From NCBI GenBank assembly GCA_024696155.1, contig JAILHD010000035.1, positions 84,420-133,215 of the forward strand: DNA of 48,796 nt, given 5' to 3'. Source of the DNA: Treponema sp. (lineage in GTDB: Bacteria > Spirochaetota > Spirochaetia > Treponematales > Treponemataceae). Both the position numbers and the translations under genes were made by a program. The notes below the pieces were generated by a model. That model did no database searches and had not been told where the DNA came from. It saw nothing but the letters and a program-made list of their open reading frames with translations. This document shows positions 17,455 through 24,919 of the stretch, in pieces (the first letter of the stretch is position 1; each line of letters begins with the position of its first letter).

Positions 17455-18072
17455 ATGTTATTAAAAAAATTCATAGTGTTTGAAGGCATCGACGGGGCGG
17501 GGACTTCAACACAAATAAAAAAGTTATGTTCAAGAGATTCAAAAAAGTTTATTGCAACTGCAGAGCCAACTGATCGAGCTACAGGCCGTTTTTTGCGTCA
17601 GATGCTAGCTGGTGATTTTTCGGTTGATGAAAGAACAAGCGCCTATCTTTTTGCGGCAGACCGTTGTGAACATCTTTACGGAGATGGCGGAGTTGAAGAG
17701 CTTTTAAAAGCCGGAAGAATCGTTGTAAGTGACCGTTATTTTTTTTCAAGCCTTGCATATCAGAGTGCAACCTGCGGAAAAGAAATTCCACGTCTGGTAA
17801 ACTCACCTTTTCCACTTCCAGAGGTTTTATTTTATTTTGAAATAAATCCGGAAATATCATTACAACGTGTAGTTACTCGCAATGAAAAACGAGAAATCTA
17901 CGAAAAAATAGAATATCAGAAAAAAACGGCAGCCTTATACGAAGAAGTTATCCGCGAATACGAAGATAATTCAGAAGGTATGAAGGTTATCCGCATTGAT
18001 GCAACAAAATCTATCGAAGAAATTTCAGAATTTATATATAACACTTTAATCAATCTGAAAATTATCCGATAA
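17455..18072 (+). CDS. tmk: Thymidylate kinase with altered P-loop
   Basis: The 205-residue protein matches dTMP kinase, which makes dTDP in the cytoplasm. It has FIVFEGIDGAGTSTQIKKL at 6-24, the TAEPTDRATGRFLR segment (about 35-48) corresponding to the substrate loop with its Arg, the DRY motif SDRYFFSSLAYQ at 92-103, and a LID-like RNEKREIYEKIEYQ region. The oddity is the P-loop: the family reads DGxGK(T/S)TQ, but here Thr17 (ACT at 17503-17505) stands where the phosphate-binding Lys belongs. The rest of the fold is preserved, so the enzyme may still work using another basic residue. It is the first gene of a two-gene plus-strand unit. Confidence 0.92.
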   Translation: MLLKKFIVFEGIDGAGTSTQIKKLCSRDSKKFIATAEPTDRATGRFLRQMLAGDFSVDERTSAYLFAADRCEHLYGDGGVEELLKAGRIVVSDRYFFSSLAYQSATCGKEIPRLVNSPFPLPEVLFYFEINPEISLQRVVTRNEKREIYEKIEYQKKTAALYEEVIREYEDNSEGMKVIRIDATKSIEEISEFIYNTLINLKIIR

Positions 18073-18079
18073 TTTTATT

Positions 18080-18694
18080 GTGAAAAAATCAATTCTTGTA
18101 ATTTTACTATGTACATTTTTCTTTTCTCTTACGCCCAAAAAAGCATTTGCCTACATGGTAAAATTCAAGGAAGACTGGTATAAACTCTACCACGTTCATT
18201 ACCAGCAGTATCCTGATGACTGCATAGAAAACATTTACTGGCTGGAAAAGGCCGCTCAGGCTGATTTTTGTAATCCTAAATTTGCAGATTTTAAAGTAAC
18301 AGATGAAAAACAGTGGGAAAAATACCGCTATCTTTTTCAGATGCACATAAACCTTAAACTTATTGAACAGCATTTACGGCTTGGCAGAACTTACGACAAA
18401 AAATGCATCTATTTTTATGACGCTCCCTGGAAGGACGAATACCTTCGCAATATGGAGAAGGCACTAACCTGCTATAAAGCAGGTCTTTATTACTGGCAGG
18501 AAGCAAAAGTCTGGTTTGAAAAATCAAGTGATGCAAAATTCAACTTTCTATATATCTCTGAAAAACAAAACTGGGAAGATGAAAGGGAAAGGATTTTAAC
18601 GGGTGAACTCAACTATGAAAAAATGCTCACCCGCGAAATAACCAGGTTAGAAAAAAACATCGCAGAATTAACTGCGATGGATAAAAAATACTAG
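18080..18694 (+). CDS. Exported protein of unknown function
   Basis: The 204-residue product begins with GTG at 18080, seven bases after the tmk stop. It has a clear signal peptide (SILVILLCTFFFSLTPKKAFAY, cleavage probably after AFA). The mature part is rich in aromatic residues, Lys and Glu, appears helical, and contains YxxY/W-rich segments (EDWYKLYHVHYQQYPDD, KALTCYKAGLYYWQEAK) that could be TPR-like helical pairs. I do not recognise the family. Its location after tmk suggests co-transcription, but no functional link is evident. It converges on bpuR with one base between the two stops. Confidence 0.75.
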   Translation: MKKSILVILLCTFFFSLTPKKAFAYMVKFKEDWYKLYHVHYQQYPDDCIENIYWLEKAAQADFCNPKFADFKVTDEKQWEKYRYLFQMHINLKLIEQHLRLGRTYDKKCIYFYDAPWKDEYLRNMEKALTCYKAGLYYWQEAKVWFEKSSDAKFNFLYISEKQNWEDERERILTGELNYEKMLTREITRLEKNIAELTAMDKKY

Positions 18695-18695
18695 A

Positions 18696-19109
18696 TTAGT
18701 CTTCTTTAGCTTTTTTAGAAACCACGTGAACGCGTCCTGATTTTTTTACAGGTGGTTCATAAGGTGAAAGTTCTTCGTCCTTTGATTTAAGGTGAACAAC
18801 CTTTTTATTTGTTTTTGCACCAGCACCGAATTTTGCTTCTTTAGCAGCTTTCTTCTCTCTGGCAGCTTTCTGGCGAGCCTTGCGGTCTTTTTCAATAAAA
18901 TCAAGTGATTTTTCCATTCCCTGAAGGAACTTCTGCATGTCTTCAGAAAAAATTGCAATCTGATGACGATCTGCCTCTGCTCCATCACGGTTTTTGCTTT
19001 CTACAATCTGAAGAAATACATCACCTGTGCGGTTTTCTTTTACATTAAAAAAATATGAACGATTATCTAAATAGATTTGAGTAGTAAAAAGTTCTCCACG
19101 AGCTCCCAT
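18696..19109 (-). CDS. PUR-domain nucleic-acid-binding protein (DUF3276, BpuR-like)
   Basis: The start chosen is the ATG at 19107-19109, preceded by a GAGG ribosome site, giving 137 residues. The N-terminal half (MGARGELFTTQIYLDNRSYFFNVKENRTGDVFLQIVESK when read through residue 39, then a basic and acidic strand-helix pair to about 75) matches the PUR-alpha-like domain of the Borrelia burgdorferi regulator BpuR, which binds DNA and RNA. The C-terminal 60 residues are a highly basic, Lys/Ala-rich tail (AREKKAAKEAKFGAGAK) likely to add nonspecific nucleic-acid affinity. It probably acts as a regulator or nucleoid-associated protein. It stands 113 bases downstream of the cysteine desulfurase gene. 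Confidence 0.85.
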   Translation of the reverse strand: MGARGELFTTQIYLDNRSYFFNVKENRTGDVFLQIVESKNRDGAEADRHQIAIFSEDMQKFLQGMEKSLDFIEKDRKARQKAAREKKAAKEAKFGAGAKTNKKVVHLKSKDEELSPYEPPVKKSGRVHVVSKKAKED

Positions 19110-19222
19110 ATTTATACCTCTTAATAAGTTTATTACAAAATTAATCAAGAAAAAGCCCCGATGTTGAACCTTCCCTTGAGATGTTTTTTAAGACTACCAC
19201 ATAAACCTATAAAATTCAATGA

Positions 19223-20404
19223 CTACGAATTAAAAGTTGAGTTCACTTCTGATACAGCAGCAAAAAGGTCATCTATTGCAGAAGCTGTGGTTAATGGTCC
19301 AAAGCTAAAACGAACGGCTGTCTCGCGTAAAGGCCCTTCGATATGCATAGCTTCTAGCACCGGGCGATTATTTTTGCGCGAGGAGCAGGCGCTTCCTGTA
19401 CTGATGTAATAGCCTTTTGAATCCAAAGCACGAAGCATTACGTTTCCTGGAATATTTTTAAACGCCGCCTGAACAACATACGGAGAAAACAATTCAGTTT
19501 TTTCTATTCGTGATGGAGGAATGATTGTACAGCCATTAAGAGATGCAAGTTTATTTACAAATTTATCTGTAAGTTCACGCTGTTTTTTATATGATTCCAG
19601 CGCAGCCATATTTTTTTCTGAAATAAAATATTTTTCCAGACATTTACTAAAAGCTAAAGCACCAAAAACGTTTTCTGTTCCGCTGCGAATTCCTTTTTCC
19701 TGTCCGCCGCCACGTAAGAACGGTTCAAGGCCTTTTTCTCCATCTTTCAGATACAAAATACCTGTTCCACGAGGGCCGCAGATTTTATGGGCACTAAACG
19801 CAGCGCTGTCTACGCCCCACTCTTTTAGATTAAAAGGAATTTTTCCTGCAGCCTGAACGCAGTCTACATGGAATTTAGGCTTACGGCCGCCTTCACTAGC
19901 TTTTGTAATTGCTTCTGCAATTTCTTTAATGGGCTGAATTACGCCTGTTTCGTTATTTACAGCCATTACGCAAACTAAAAGAGTTTCTTTTGTAAGAAGT
20001 GATGTTACAGCTTCTGGAGTAATAACGCCGTCTTTATCTGCAGGGATATATTCTACTTTGCAGCCGGCTTTTTTAACTTCATCACCCATCTCGCGCAAGG
20101 CTGGATGTTCAATTGAGCTGATTAAAACTGTACCTTTATTAGGCTTATTAATAACAGAAAGAAGAGCTATATGATCGCTTTCGGTGCCCCCGGATGTAAA
20201 AAATACATTCTCAGGTTTTACGCAAAGAGCTTCGGCAGCTTTAGTTCTGGCGCTTTCCAGAAGAGTTTTTGCGTTTTTACCCGCCTGATGCGTGCTGGAA
20301 GGATTTGCCCAGTCTTCAAGAGTAAGTTCCAAAGACTGTCGAAGGATTTCTTTATCACTTGGGCTTGTAGCAGCCCAGTCAAAATAATGCTCAAAATCTG
20401 TCAT
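19223..20404 (-). CDS. Cysteine desulfurase (NifS/IscS family)
   Basis: The 393-residue PLP enzyme takes sulfur from cysteine for Fe-S clusters and tRNA thiolation. The visible active-site set is complete: His100 in ISSIEHPALR, Asp181 and Gln184 in FHVDCVQAAG, the PLP lysine Lys207 in SAHKICGPRGTG, and the persulfide cysteine Cys340 in STGSACSSRKN. The start DWAATSPSDKEI is typical of the family. The short active-site loop suggests the NifS-like group, but I cannot assign iscS versus nifS. It is 15 bases downstream of aroB and ends the long minus-strand run. No iscU or scaffold gene is adjacent. Confidence 0.95.
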   Translation of the reverse strand: MTDFEHYFDWAATSPSDKEILRQSLELTLEDWANPSSTHQAGKNAKTLLESARTKAAEALCVKPENVFFTSGGTESDHIALLSVINKPNKGTVLISSIEHPALREMGDEVKKAGCKVEYIPADKDGVITPEAVTSLLTKETLLVCVMAVNNETGVIQPIKEIAEAITKASEGGRKPKFHVDCVQAAGKIPFNLKEWGVDSAAFSAHKICGPRGTGILYLKDGEKGLEPFLRGGGQEKGIRSGTENVFGALAFSKCLEKYFISEKNMAALESYKKQRELTDKFVNKLASLNGCTIIPPSRIEKTELFSPYVVQAAFKNIPGNVMLRALDSKGYYISTGSACSSRKNNRPVLEAMHIEGPLRETAVRFSFGPLTTASAIDDLFAAVSEVNSTFNS

Positions 20405-20419
20405 TTTCTACAGTAATTC

Positions 20420-21538
20420 CTATTTTAAAACAGAAAGAATTTCTGAATCGCTTACTTCTTCTATTACTGTGTCCTGTAAGCCTTTCTGAATAATCAGTCT
20501 TACTTTTGAAGTAAGATTCTTTTTATCTTTATGCATTACACTTAAAAGACGCTCACCAATTCCGCCACCGTACACAACAGCAGGAATAGCAGAAGTATCC
20601 CATCCGTATAGTTTGAGTACATCAAAAATCTCATTCATAAAGGCTTCGCGGCAGTAATCCTTCTTAAAGCTGAGTGCAACGGCACGGCTAATTCCCCAGG
20701 CAACAGCGGCACCATGGGTAATTTTTCCTAAACCTGCAACGCTTTCCAGCGCGTGACCGAAAGTATGTCCAAGATTCAATGTTGCACGAATTCCCTGCTC
20801 TGTAAAATCTTCTTCTACAACAGCTGCTTTTGCGCGAACGCTTTTATTTATAATAATATCGAGGGTCTCCGGGTCGCGGGCGTTCAATTTATCTGCTTCA
20901 GTTTTGAAAATCTCATACATTTCTTTATCAAAAAGAAGAGCTGTCTTAAATGCTTCTGCAAGACCTGATTTATACTGATTTTCTGGCAAATACTGAACGA
21001 ACTGAGGCCAGTAGTAAAGTTTTCTTGCAGGGAAGAATGAACCAATCATATTTTTATAAGACTGATAATCACAGCCGGTTTTTCCACCAACAGAAGCATC
21101 TACCATTGCAAGAAGAGTTGTTGGAACAAGTTCTACAGCGGCTCCACGCTTAAATACAGAGGCAGCAAAAGCTGTAAGATCGCAAATTACACCACCGCCA
21201 ATTCCTACAAAAACATCTTTGCGGCTAAAACCTGCATCAATAGCTGCTGTAATAATTGTAAGTACGCTTTCTACAGTTTTAAAAGGTTCTCCTGAACCAA
21301 GAATTAAAAGACAGTCATTACCACAACTTCCATCATCAAACTTTGCGATAAAATCTTTCATACAATCAAGGCTTGCAACGGTTGCATCTGTTACAAAAAA
21401 GCGTTTGCAAGGTGCGTCTTCTGCTCCCGGATTATAAACTGAAAGTAAATCTGGTGTGCCAGGCATAAATGTAATTTCTGATTTTTCTGTTCCCGCGTGA
21501 ATAGATGGGTAAGAGATTTGGAATGTATCTTTTTTCAT
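20420..21538 (-). CDS. aroB: 3-dehydroquinate synthase
   Basis: The 372-residue NAD- and metal-dependent enzyme carries out the second step of the shikimate pathway. Seen are the NAD-binding GIGGGVICDLTAFAASVFKRG (about 112-132), PTTLLAMVDASVGGKTG (about 138-155), the KNMIG segment, the Glu-containing SGLAEAFKTALL, and the metal ligands in LNLGHTFGHALE and HGAAVAWG. Length is normal (350-370). It is separated from rnhB by 21 bases that include a small hairpin next to the start codon. No other shikimate gene is nearby, so aroB is isolated from its pathway here. The N-terminal 50 residues are more divergent than the rest. Confidence 0.96.
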   Translation of the reverse strand: MKKDTFQISYPSIHAGTEKSEITFMPGTPDLLSVYNPGAEDAPCKRFFVTDATVASLDCMKDFIAKFDDGSCGNDCLLILGSGEPFKTVESVLTIITAAIDAGFSRKDVFVGIGGGVICDLTAFAASVFKRGAAVELVPTTLLAMVDASVGGKTGCDYQSYKNMIGSFFPARKLYYWPQFVQYLPENQYKSGLAEAFKTALLFDKEMYEIFKTEADKLNARDPETLDIIINKSVRAKAAVVEEDFTEQGIRATLNLGHTFGHALESVAGLGKITHGAAVAWGISRAVALSFKKDYCREAFMNEIFDVLKLYGWDTSAIPAVVYGGGIGERLLSVMHKDKKNLTSKVRLIIQKGLQDTVIEEVSDSEILSVLK

Positions 21539-21542
21539 ATTG

Positions 21543-21557
21543 ACGCTAGTTTAGCGT
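21543..21557 (-). other. Small inverted repeat just upstream of the aroB start
   Basis: ACGCTA and TAGCGT flank a three-base loop in the 21-base rnhB-aroB junction; the hairpin ends about five bases before the aroB ATG on the minus-strand mRNA. It might limit ribosome access or be chance. A U-run would follow it only on the opposite strand, where there is no gene, so I do not call it a terminator. Confidence 0.35.
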
Positions 21558-21559
21558 TT

Positions 21560-22159
21560 TTAATATTTAAAAGAAAGTCTTTGAATAGGAGAAACTCCAA
21601 TTTCGTGGCAGATTTTACGGTGTGCAGCAGTTGGATATCCTTTATGCTTTGCATAGCCGTATTGCGGATAAAGCTTGTCCATTTCTATCATAAATCGGTC
21701 GCGTTCATTTTTTGCAAGAATACTTGCTGCCATAACGCACGGATACTTTCCGTCTGCTTTTGGCTCATAGCGACATTCTACAGGGACATCAGGACAGCGT
21801 GTGCCGTCTGTAATTCCAGAAAATACAACATCATCATAGTTTATATTGTGTTCTTTACACCAGGCAGGAAGTTTTTCTAAAAGTAAATCAAAGGCACGCT
21901 TCATTGCAAGCATACTGGCTTCTAAAATATTGATTCTATCTATTTCTTTTTCATCGCAAAAGGCAATTCCAAAGCAGGCTTTTTCTTTAATTACAACTTC
22001 TGCAGAAAGACGCTTTTTTTCTGAAAGTTTTTTTGAGTCGTTAAGTATTTCTGTTGGAAAATCTGGCGGTAAAACAGCGGCACTGGCATAAACAGGACCT
22101 GCAAGCGGGCCTCGGCCAGCTTCATCAAACCCAACATGCAAAACAATTTTAGTCGGCAT
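21560..22159 (-). CDS. rnhB: Ribonuclease HII
   Basis: The 199-residue enzyme cuts RNA in RNA-DNA hybrids and removes ribonucleotides from DNA. The catalytic start VGFDEAGRGPLAGP (9-22) supplies Asp12 and Glu13. Further Asp ligands lie in the GITDG segment and in the ADGKYPCVMAASILAKNERD block, a signature of RNase HII. The C-terminal YPQYGYAKHKGYPTAAH is also diagnostic. Length is typical. The ATG lies inside the 3' end of the upstream exported-protein gene (11-base overlap), so translation is probably coupled. Nothing unusual is seen. Confidence 0.97.
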   Translation of the reverse strand: MPTKIVLHVGFDEAGRGPLAGPVYASAAVLPPDFPTEILNDSKKLSEKKRLSAEVVIKEKACFGIAFCDEKEIDRINILEASMLAMKRAFDLLLEKLPAWCKEHNINYDDVVFSGITDGTRCPDVPVECRYEPKADGKYPCVMAASILAKNERDRFMIEMDKLYPQYGYAKHKGYPTAAHRKICHEIGVSPIQRLSFKY

Positions 22160-24257
22160 AGTCGGTATTATCCAGTTCCTTTAATACAGAATCTTTATTT
22201 GCATATACAAGTACAAGTTTTTCAGAAAGTTGAGGAACTTCGCACTTATATACGTTCTTTTCAAAATCACCTTTTGCACCAAAAAGTTCTGCAATACGGC
22301 CTGTTTTTGCACTTACCTTAAGCTGATTGTTAATTGAATCTACATTTCCCTGAGTTGCAGAAATTACAACGCTTGTGGAGGCACTTGTATTAATTACAGA
22401 ATCTTTTAGAATCAGATAAGAATTTAGGCTTGAAATAAAAGACGAATATGTAACTGCATTTACAGAAGCAATTGTATCAAAAACTTTTACAACACCCTGA
22501 TTTGCATCAATTACAGTTCCGTTTTTATCAAAATCTGCAGAAAGTTCGCAATTTTTTAGTTCAAGAGTTCCATTATTCAAGCAGAACAGCGGCAAAATTG
22601 CTGATTCAGTTGTTGTACGCTCTTTTTGAACGCGAAGGTTATTTAATGAAAGCGCAGCTTTATCAATGTTTATGGAACTTCCTTCCTTAAAAATTAATGC
22701 GGCATTTCCTTCGTTCAGAATTTCGCAGTCTGCAACAAGGCGAACCTCGGAATCTGGAAAAACTGCATTTCCTTTTATTCTAAGGCGAACAGAAGTACAT
22801 TTATTTATATCTTCAAAGCATTCTTTTATATTGTTGTAAGGATGAGCTGCAGAACCGTCTGCGTTTTTTCCAGAAGAAGCTGCATCAAAAAAATAATTAT
22901 AGCTGTCTATAATAAATGAATATTCTACAATCTGACTTTTTGTAATCTCGTTCTGAGAATATGCCTGGATTTTATAGAAAAGAGCGCCTGCATCGTTTGG
23001 TGAAAAATCGTTTGTATAACCTTCTGATTCAACTTCCTTAAAAGTACCAACAGCGGTATGTTTAAGAGCTGCAATTACCTCATCATTAATTTTTGTAACA
23101 TCTTTAATCAAAAGCGGGCGGCTTACGGCAACAAACAGACGATTTTTGGAGTCGGTTTCTACACCAAGATGAACATTTCGGCGCGAATAAAAACCTTCAA
23201 AATCGCTGGAAATTTTTGGAGCTTCCGGGCCACGCTTATCAATATTATAAGAAACATCAATTTCACCCTGATAAACAGAACTTGAAAAAAGTCCAATTTT
23301 TAGAGTTCCTGTTGCGTTATCGCCATAAAAAACATCTGCTCCAAGCTGAGAAAAAAGCTCGCTGTAACGATTATTTTCACCTTTTACACTCATTGTGTAA
23401 GAAGAATCACCAGCTACTACAAAAGTTGTAGTTCCATCCTTTTCAAGATAAGTTTTGATTTGTGGCTTGGCAGGAAGAATACAAAAATCGATTGCACTTC
23501 CCTTTTGAAAATCTATACTCTGCCATGAAACAATGTGCGGACGTGAACGGTCAATACGTCGATTTTCCTGTGGACTAGACCAGTATTCATCATCAATTTT
23601 ATAAATTAGATTTTGGTCTGTAAAAACGATTGTTTCCCAGTCTTCAATTTTTACAGGAACCTTACGCGTATTATTAAGACCTGCAACATGAGGAAAAGTC
23701 TTTATTACAAATCGCCAGGATTTTCCACCTTCCAGCGGCCGAACAATACATGGAACATAGCGGGAAAGCACATTTTTTTCTGAAATTGATAAATCCATTC
23801 CGCGCATAAATTCCTGCGAATTATTCATCTTAAAATTCAACTCGGAAGGAATTGTAAAAACTGAGCCTGAAGTATAGTTTATTACGCCAGAATCATAAAA
23901 CTGAGAAATAAAGTCGGCATAAGGCTTTCCAAAAGCCTTATCTGTATGGACAGAATATCGCATATTTTCTGATTCAGAAGAACCATTTGGAAGAACATGC
24001 GAAATTGTAAGATTTACTTCGCCATCAACATCAAGCAAAACAGGGCGGTCATAGAAGAATCCAAACTCAACAGGATTAGAACCGTCAATTGAATAATAGT
24101 ATTCGCCGCCCTCAGAAGTATCAATAACAAGCATCTGCTTATTTGCCCAGATACCTTTTGCAGGATTAATTACATTAATTTTTGCAAAAAGTTCAGAACC
24201 AGCAGCACACAAGAGAAAGATTGTACATACAACAAGTTTTCTGATACTTCTTTCCAT
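22149..24257 (-). CDS. Large exported beta-rich protein, possibly beta-helical C-terminus
   Basis: The 702-residue protein has a signal peptide (IRKLVVCTIFLLCAAGSELFA, about 4-24). After it, INPAKGIWANKQMLVIDTSEGGEYYYSIDGSNP resembles the chitobiase/FN3-like beta-sandwich repeat in which YYSxDGSxP recurs. The middle has two more Ig-like stretches (for example PQIKTYLEKDGTTTFVV and GPEAPKISSDFEGFYSRRNVHLGV). From about 460 on, a pattern of short strands with Asn and Asp turns (GTLELKNCELSAD, GVVKVFDTIASV, SYLILKDSVINTS) suggests a parallel beta-helix like those of secreted pectate-lyase-fold proteins. No catalytic site is evident. It is probably a periplasmic or surface protein. A ribosome site (AAGG) precedes the ATG. 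Confidence 0.7.
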   Translation of the reverse strand: MERSIRKLVVCTIFLLCAAGSELFAKINVINPAKGIWANKQMLVIDTSEGGEYYYSIDGSNPVEFGFFYDRPVLLDVDGEVNLTISHVLPNGSSESENMRYSVHTDKAFGKPYADFISQFYDSGVINYTSGSVFTIPSELNFKMNNSQEFMRGMDLSISEKNVLSRYVPCIVRPLEGGKSWRFVIKTFPHVAGLNNTRKVPVKIEDWETIVFTDQNLIYKIDDEYWSSPQENRRIDRSRPHIVSWQSIDFQKGSAIDFCILPAKPQIKTYLEKDGTTTFVVAGDSSYTMSVKGENNRYSELFSQLGADVFYGDNATGTLKIGLFSSSVYQGEIDVSYNIDKRGPEAPKISSDFEGFYSRRNVHLGVETDSKNRLFVAVSRPLLIKDVTKINDEVIAALKHTAVGTFKEVESEGYTNDFSPNDAGALFYKIQAYSQNEITKSQIVEYSFIIDSYNYFFDAASSGKNADGSAAHPYNNIKECFEDINKCTSVRLRIKGNAVFPDSEVRLVADCEILNEGNAALIFKEGSSINIDKAALSLNNLRVQKERTTTESAILPLFCLNNGTLELKNCELSADFDKNGTVIDANQGVVKVFDTIASVNAVTYSSFISSLNSYLILKDSVINTSASTSVVISATQGNVDSINNQLKVSAKTGRIAELFGAKGDFEKNVYKCEVPQLSEKLVLVYANKDSVLKELDNTDYAD

Positions 24258-24269
24258 TTATTTTGCCTT

Positions 24270-24893
24270 TTACTTTCCTAAGTAAGGACCAAGAATATCG
24301 CGCAATTCAGGGTCATCTTTGTAATAATGAGTTTCAAGCTCTTCTGCAGTCAAACCAATAAGTTCATGGCTTGCATAGTGAATCCAGCGGTTTTCATCAG
24401 GATTGTTGATTTCAAACTTACGGCAATAATAATCAGGCTGAATTGGAAGATTTGCGTGACCATTGTCATAATTAAAATGTTTGTAATCATGAACAACAAC
24501 CTTAATATCTTCGCGCTTAAATCCACGAGAATTCATCAGAGTTTCTACAAGACAGTTGATTGTACGGCCAGAGTCATAAATATCATCTACAAGGAGGATT
24601 TTGTCTCCCGGACGAAGATTTTCTGGCGGATAAGTCCATCCGTCAATGTAAACCTGAGTGTGCTGTGCAATATCAGAATATGAACGTGCAACAACTCCTG
24701 CATACAAAACAGGATGATAGTTTTTTGCACGGCATACAATCTTAAAATATTCACTGATAACGTTTGCCATTGCTGCACCGCCACGGAGTGAACAGTAAAT
24801 TACATCCGGGATAAAACCATCAGCATTGATTTTGTGTGCAATTTTTATTGCATTGTTGCGGATTGTATTATAATCCAAAAATTCTTTAATCAT
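24270..24893 (-). CDS. Phosphoribosyltransferase-domain protein
   Basis: The 207-residue protein is a type I phosphoribosyltransferase. The PRPP loop KILLVDDIYDSGRTINCL is near 98-115, the PPi loop region is YCSLRGGAAMANVIS near 34-48, and the hood is short. The sequence resembles the xanthine/hypoxanthine salvage group more than pyrimidine or adenine enzymes, but base specificity cannot be read by eye. It would condense a purine base with PRPP in the cytoplasm. An AGAGG ribosome site lies before the ATG. It is 26 bases downstream of clpC in the long minus-strand run; there is no obvious link to the neighbouring genes. Confidence 0.85.
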   Translation of the reverse strand: MIKEFLDYNTIRNNAIKIAHKINADGFIPDVIYCSLRGGAAMANVISEYFKIVCRAKNYHPVLYAGVVARSYSDIAQHTQVYIDGWTYPPENLRPGDKILLVDDIYDSGRTINCLVETLMNSRGFKREDIKVVVHDYKHFNYDNGHANLPIQPDYYCRKFEINNPDENRWIHYASHELIGLTAEELETHYYKDDPELRDILGPYLGK

Positions 24894-24919
24894 TTTAAAC
24901 CTCTTTTATCTCTCCTATT

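Noticed and set aside
19110..19222. Possible terminator and promoter between the cysteine desulfurase gene and bpuR
   Set aside because: A T-run follows a GGGGC stretch, but I find no matching stem, and -35/-10 matches are weak; not enough to call either.
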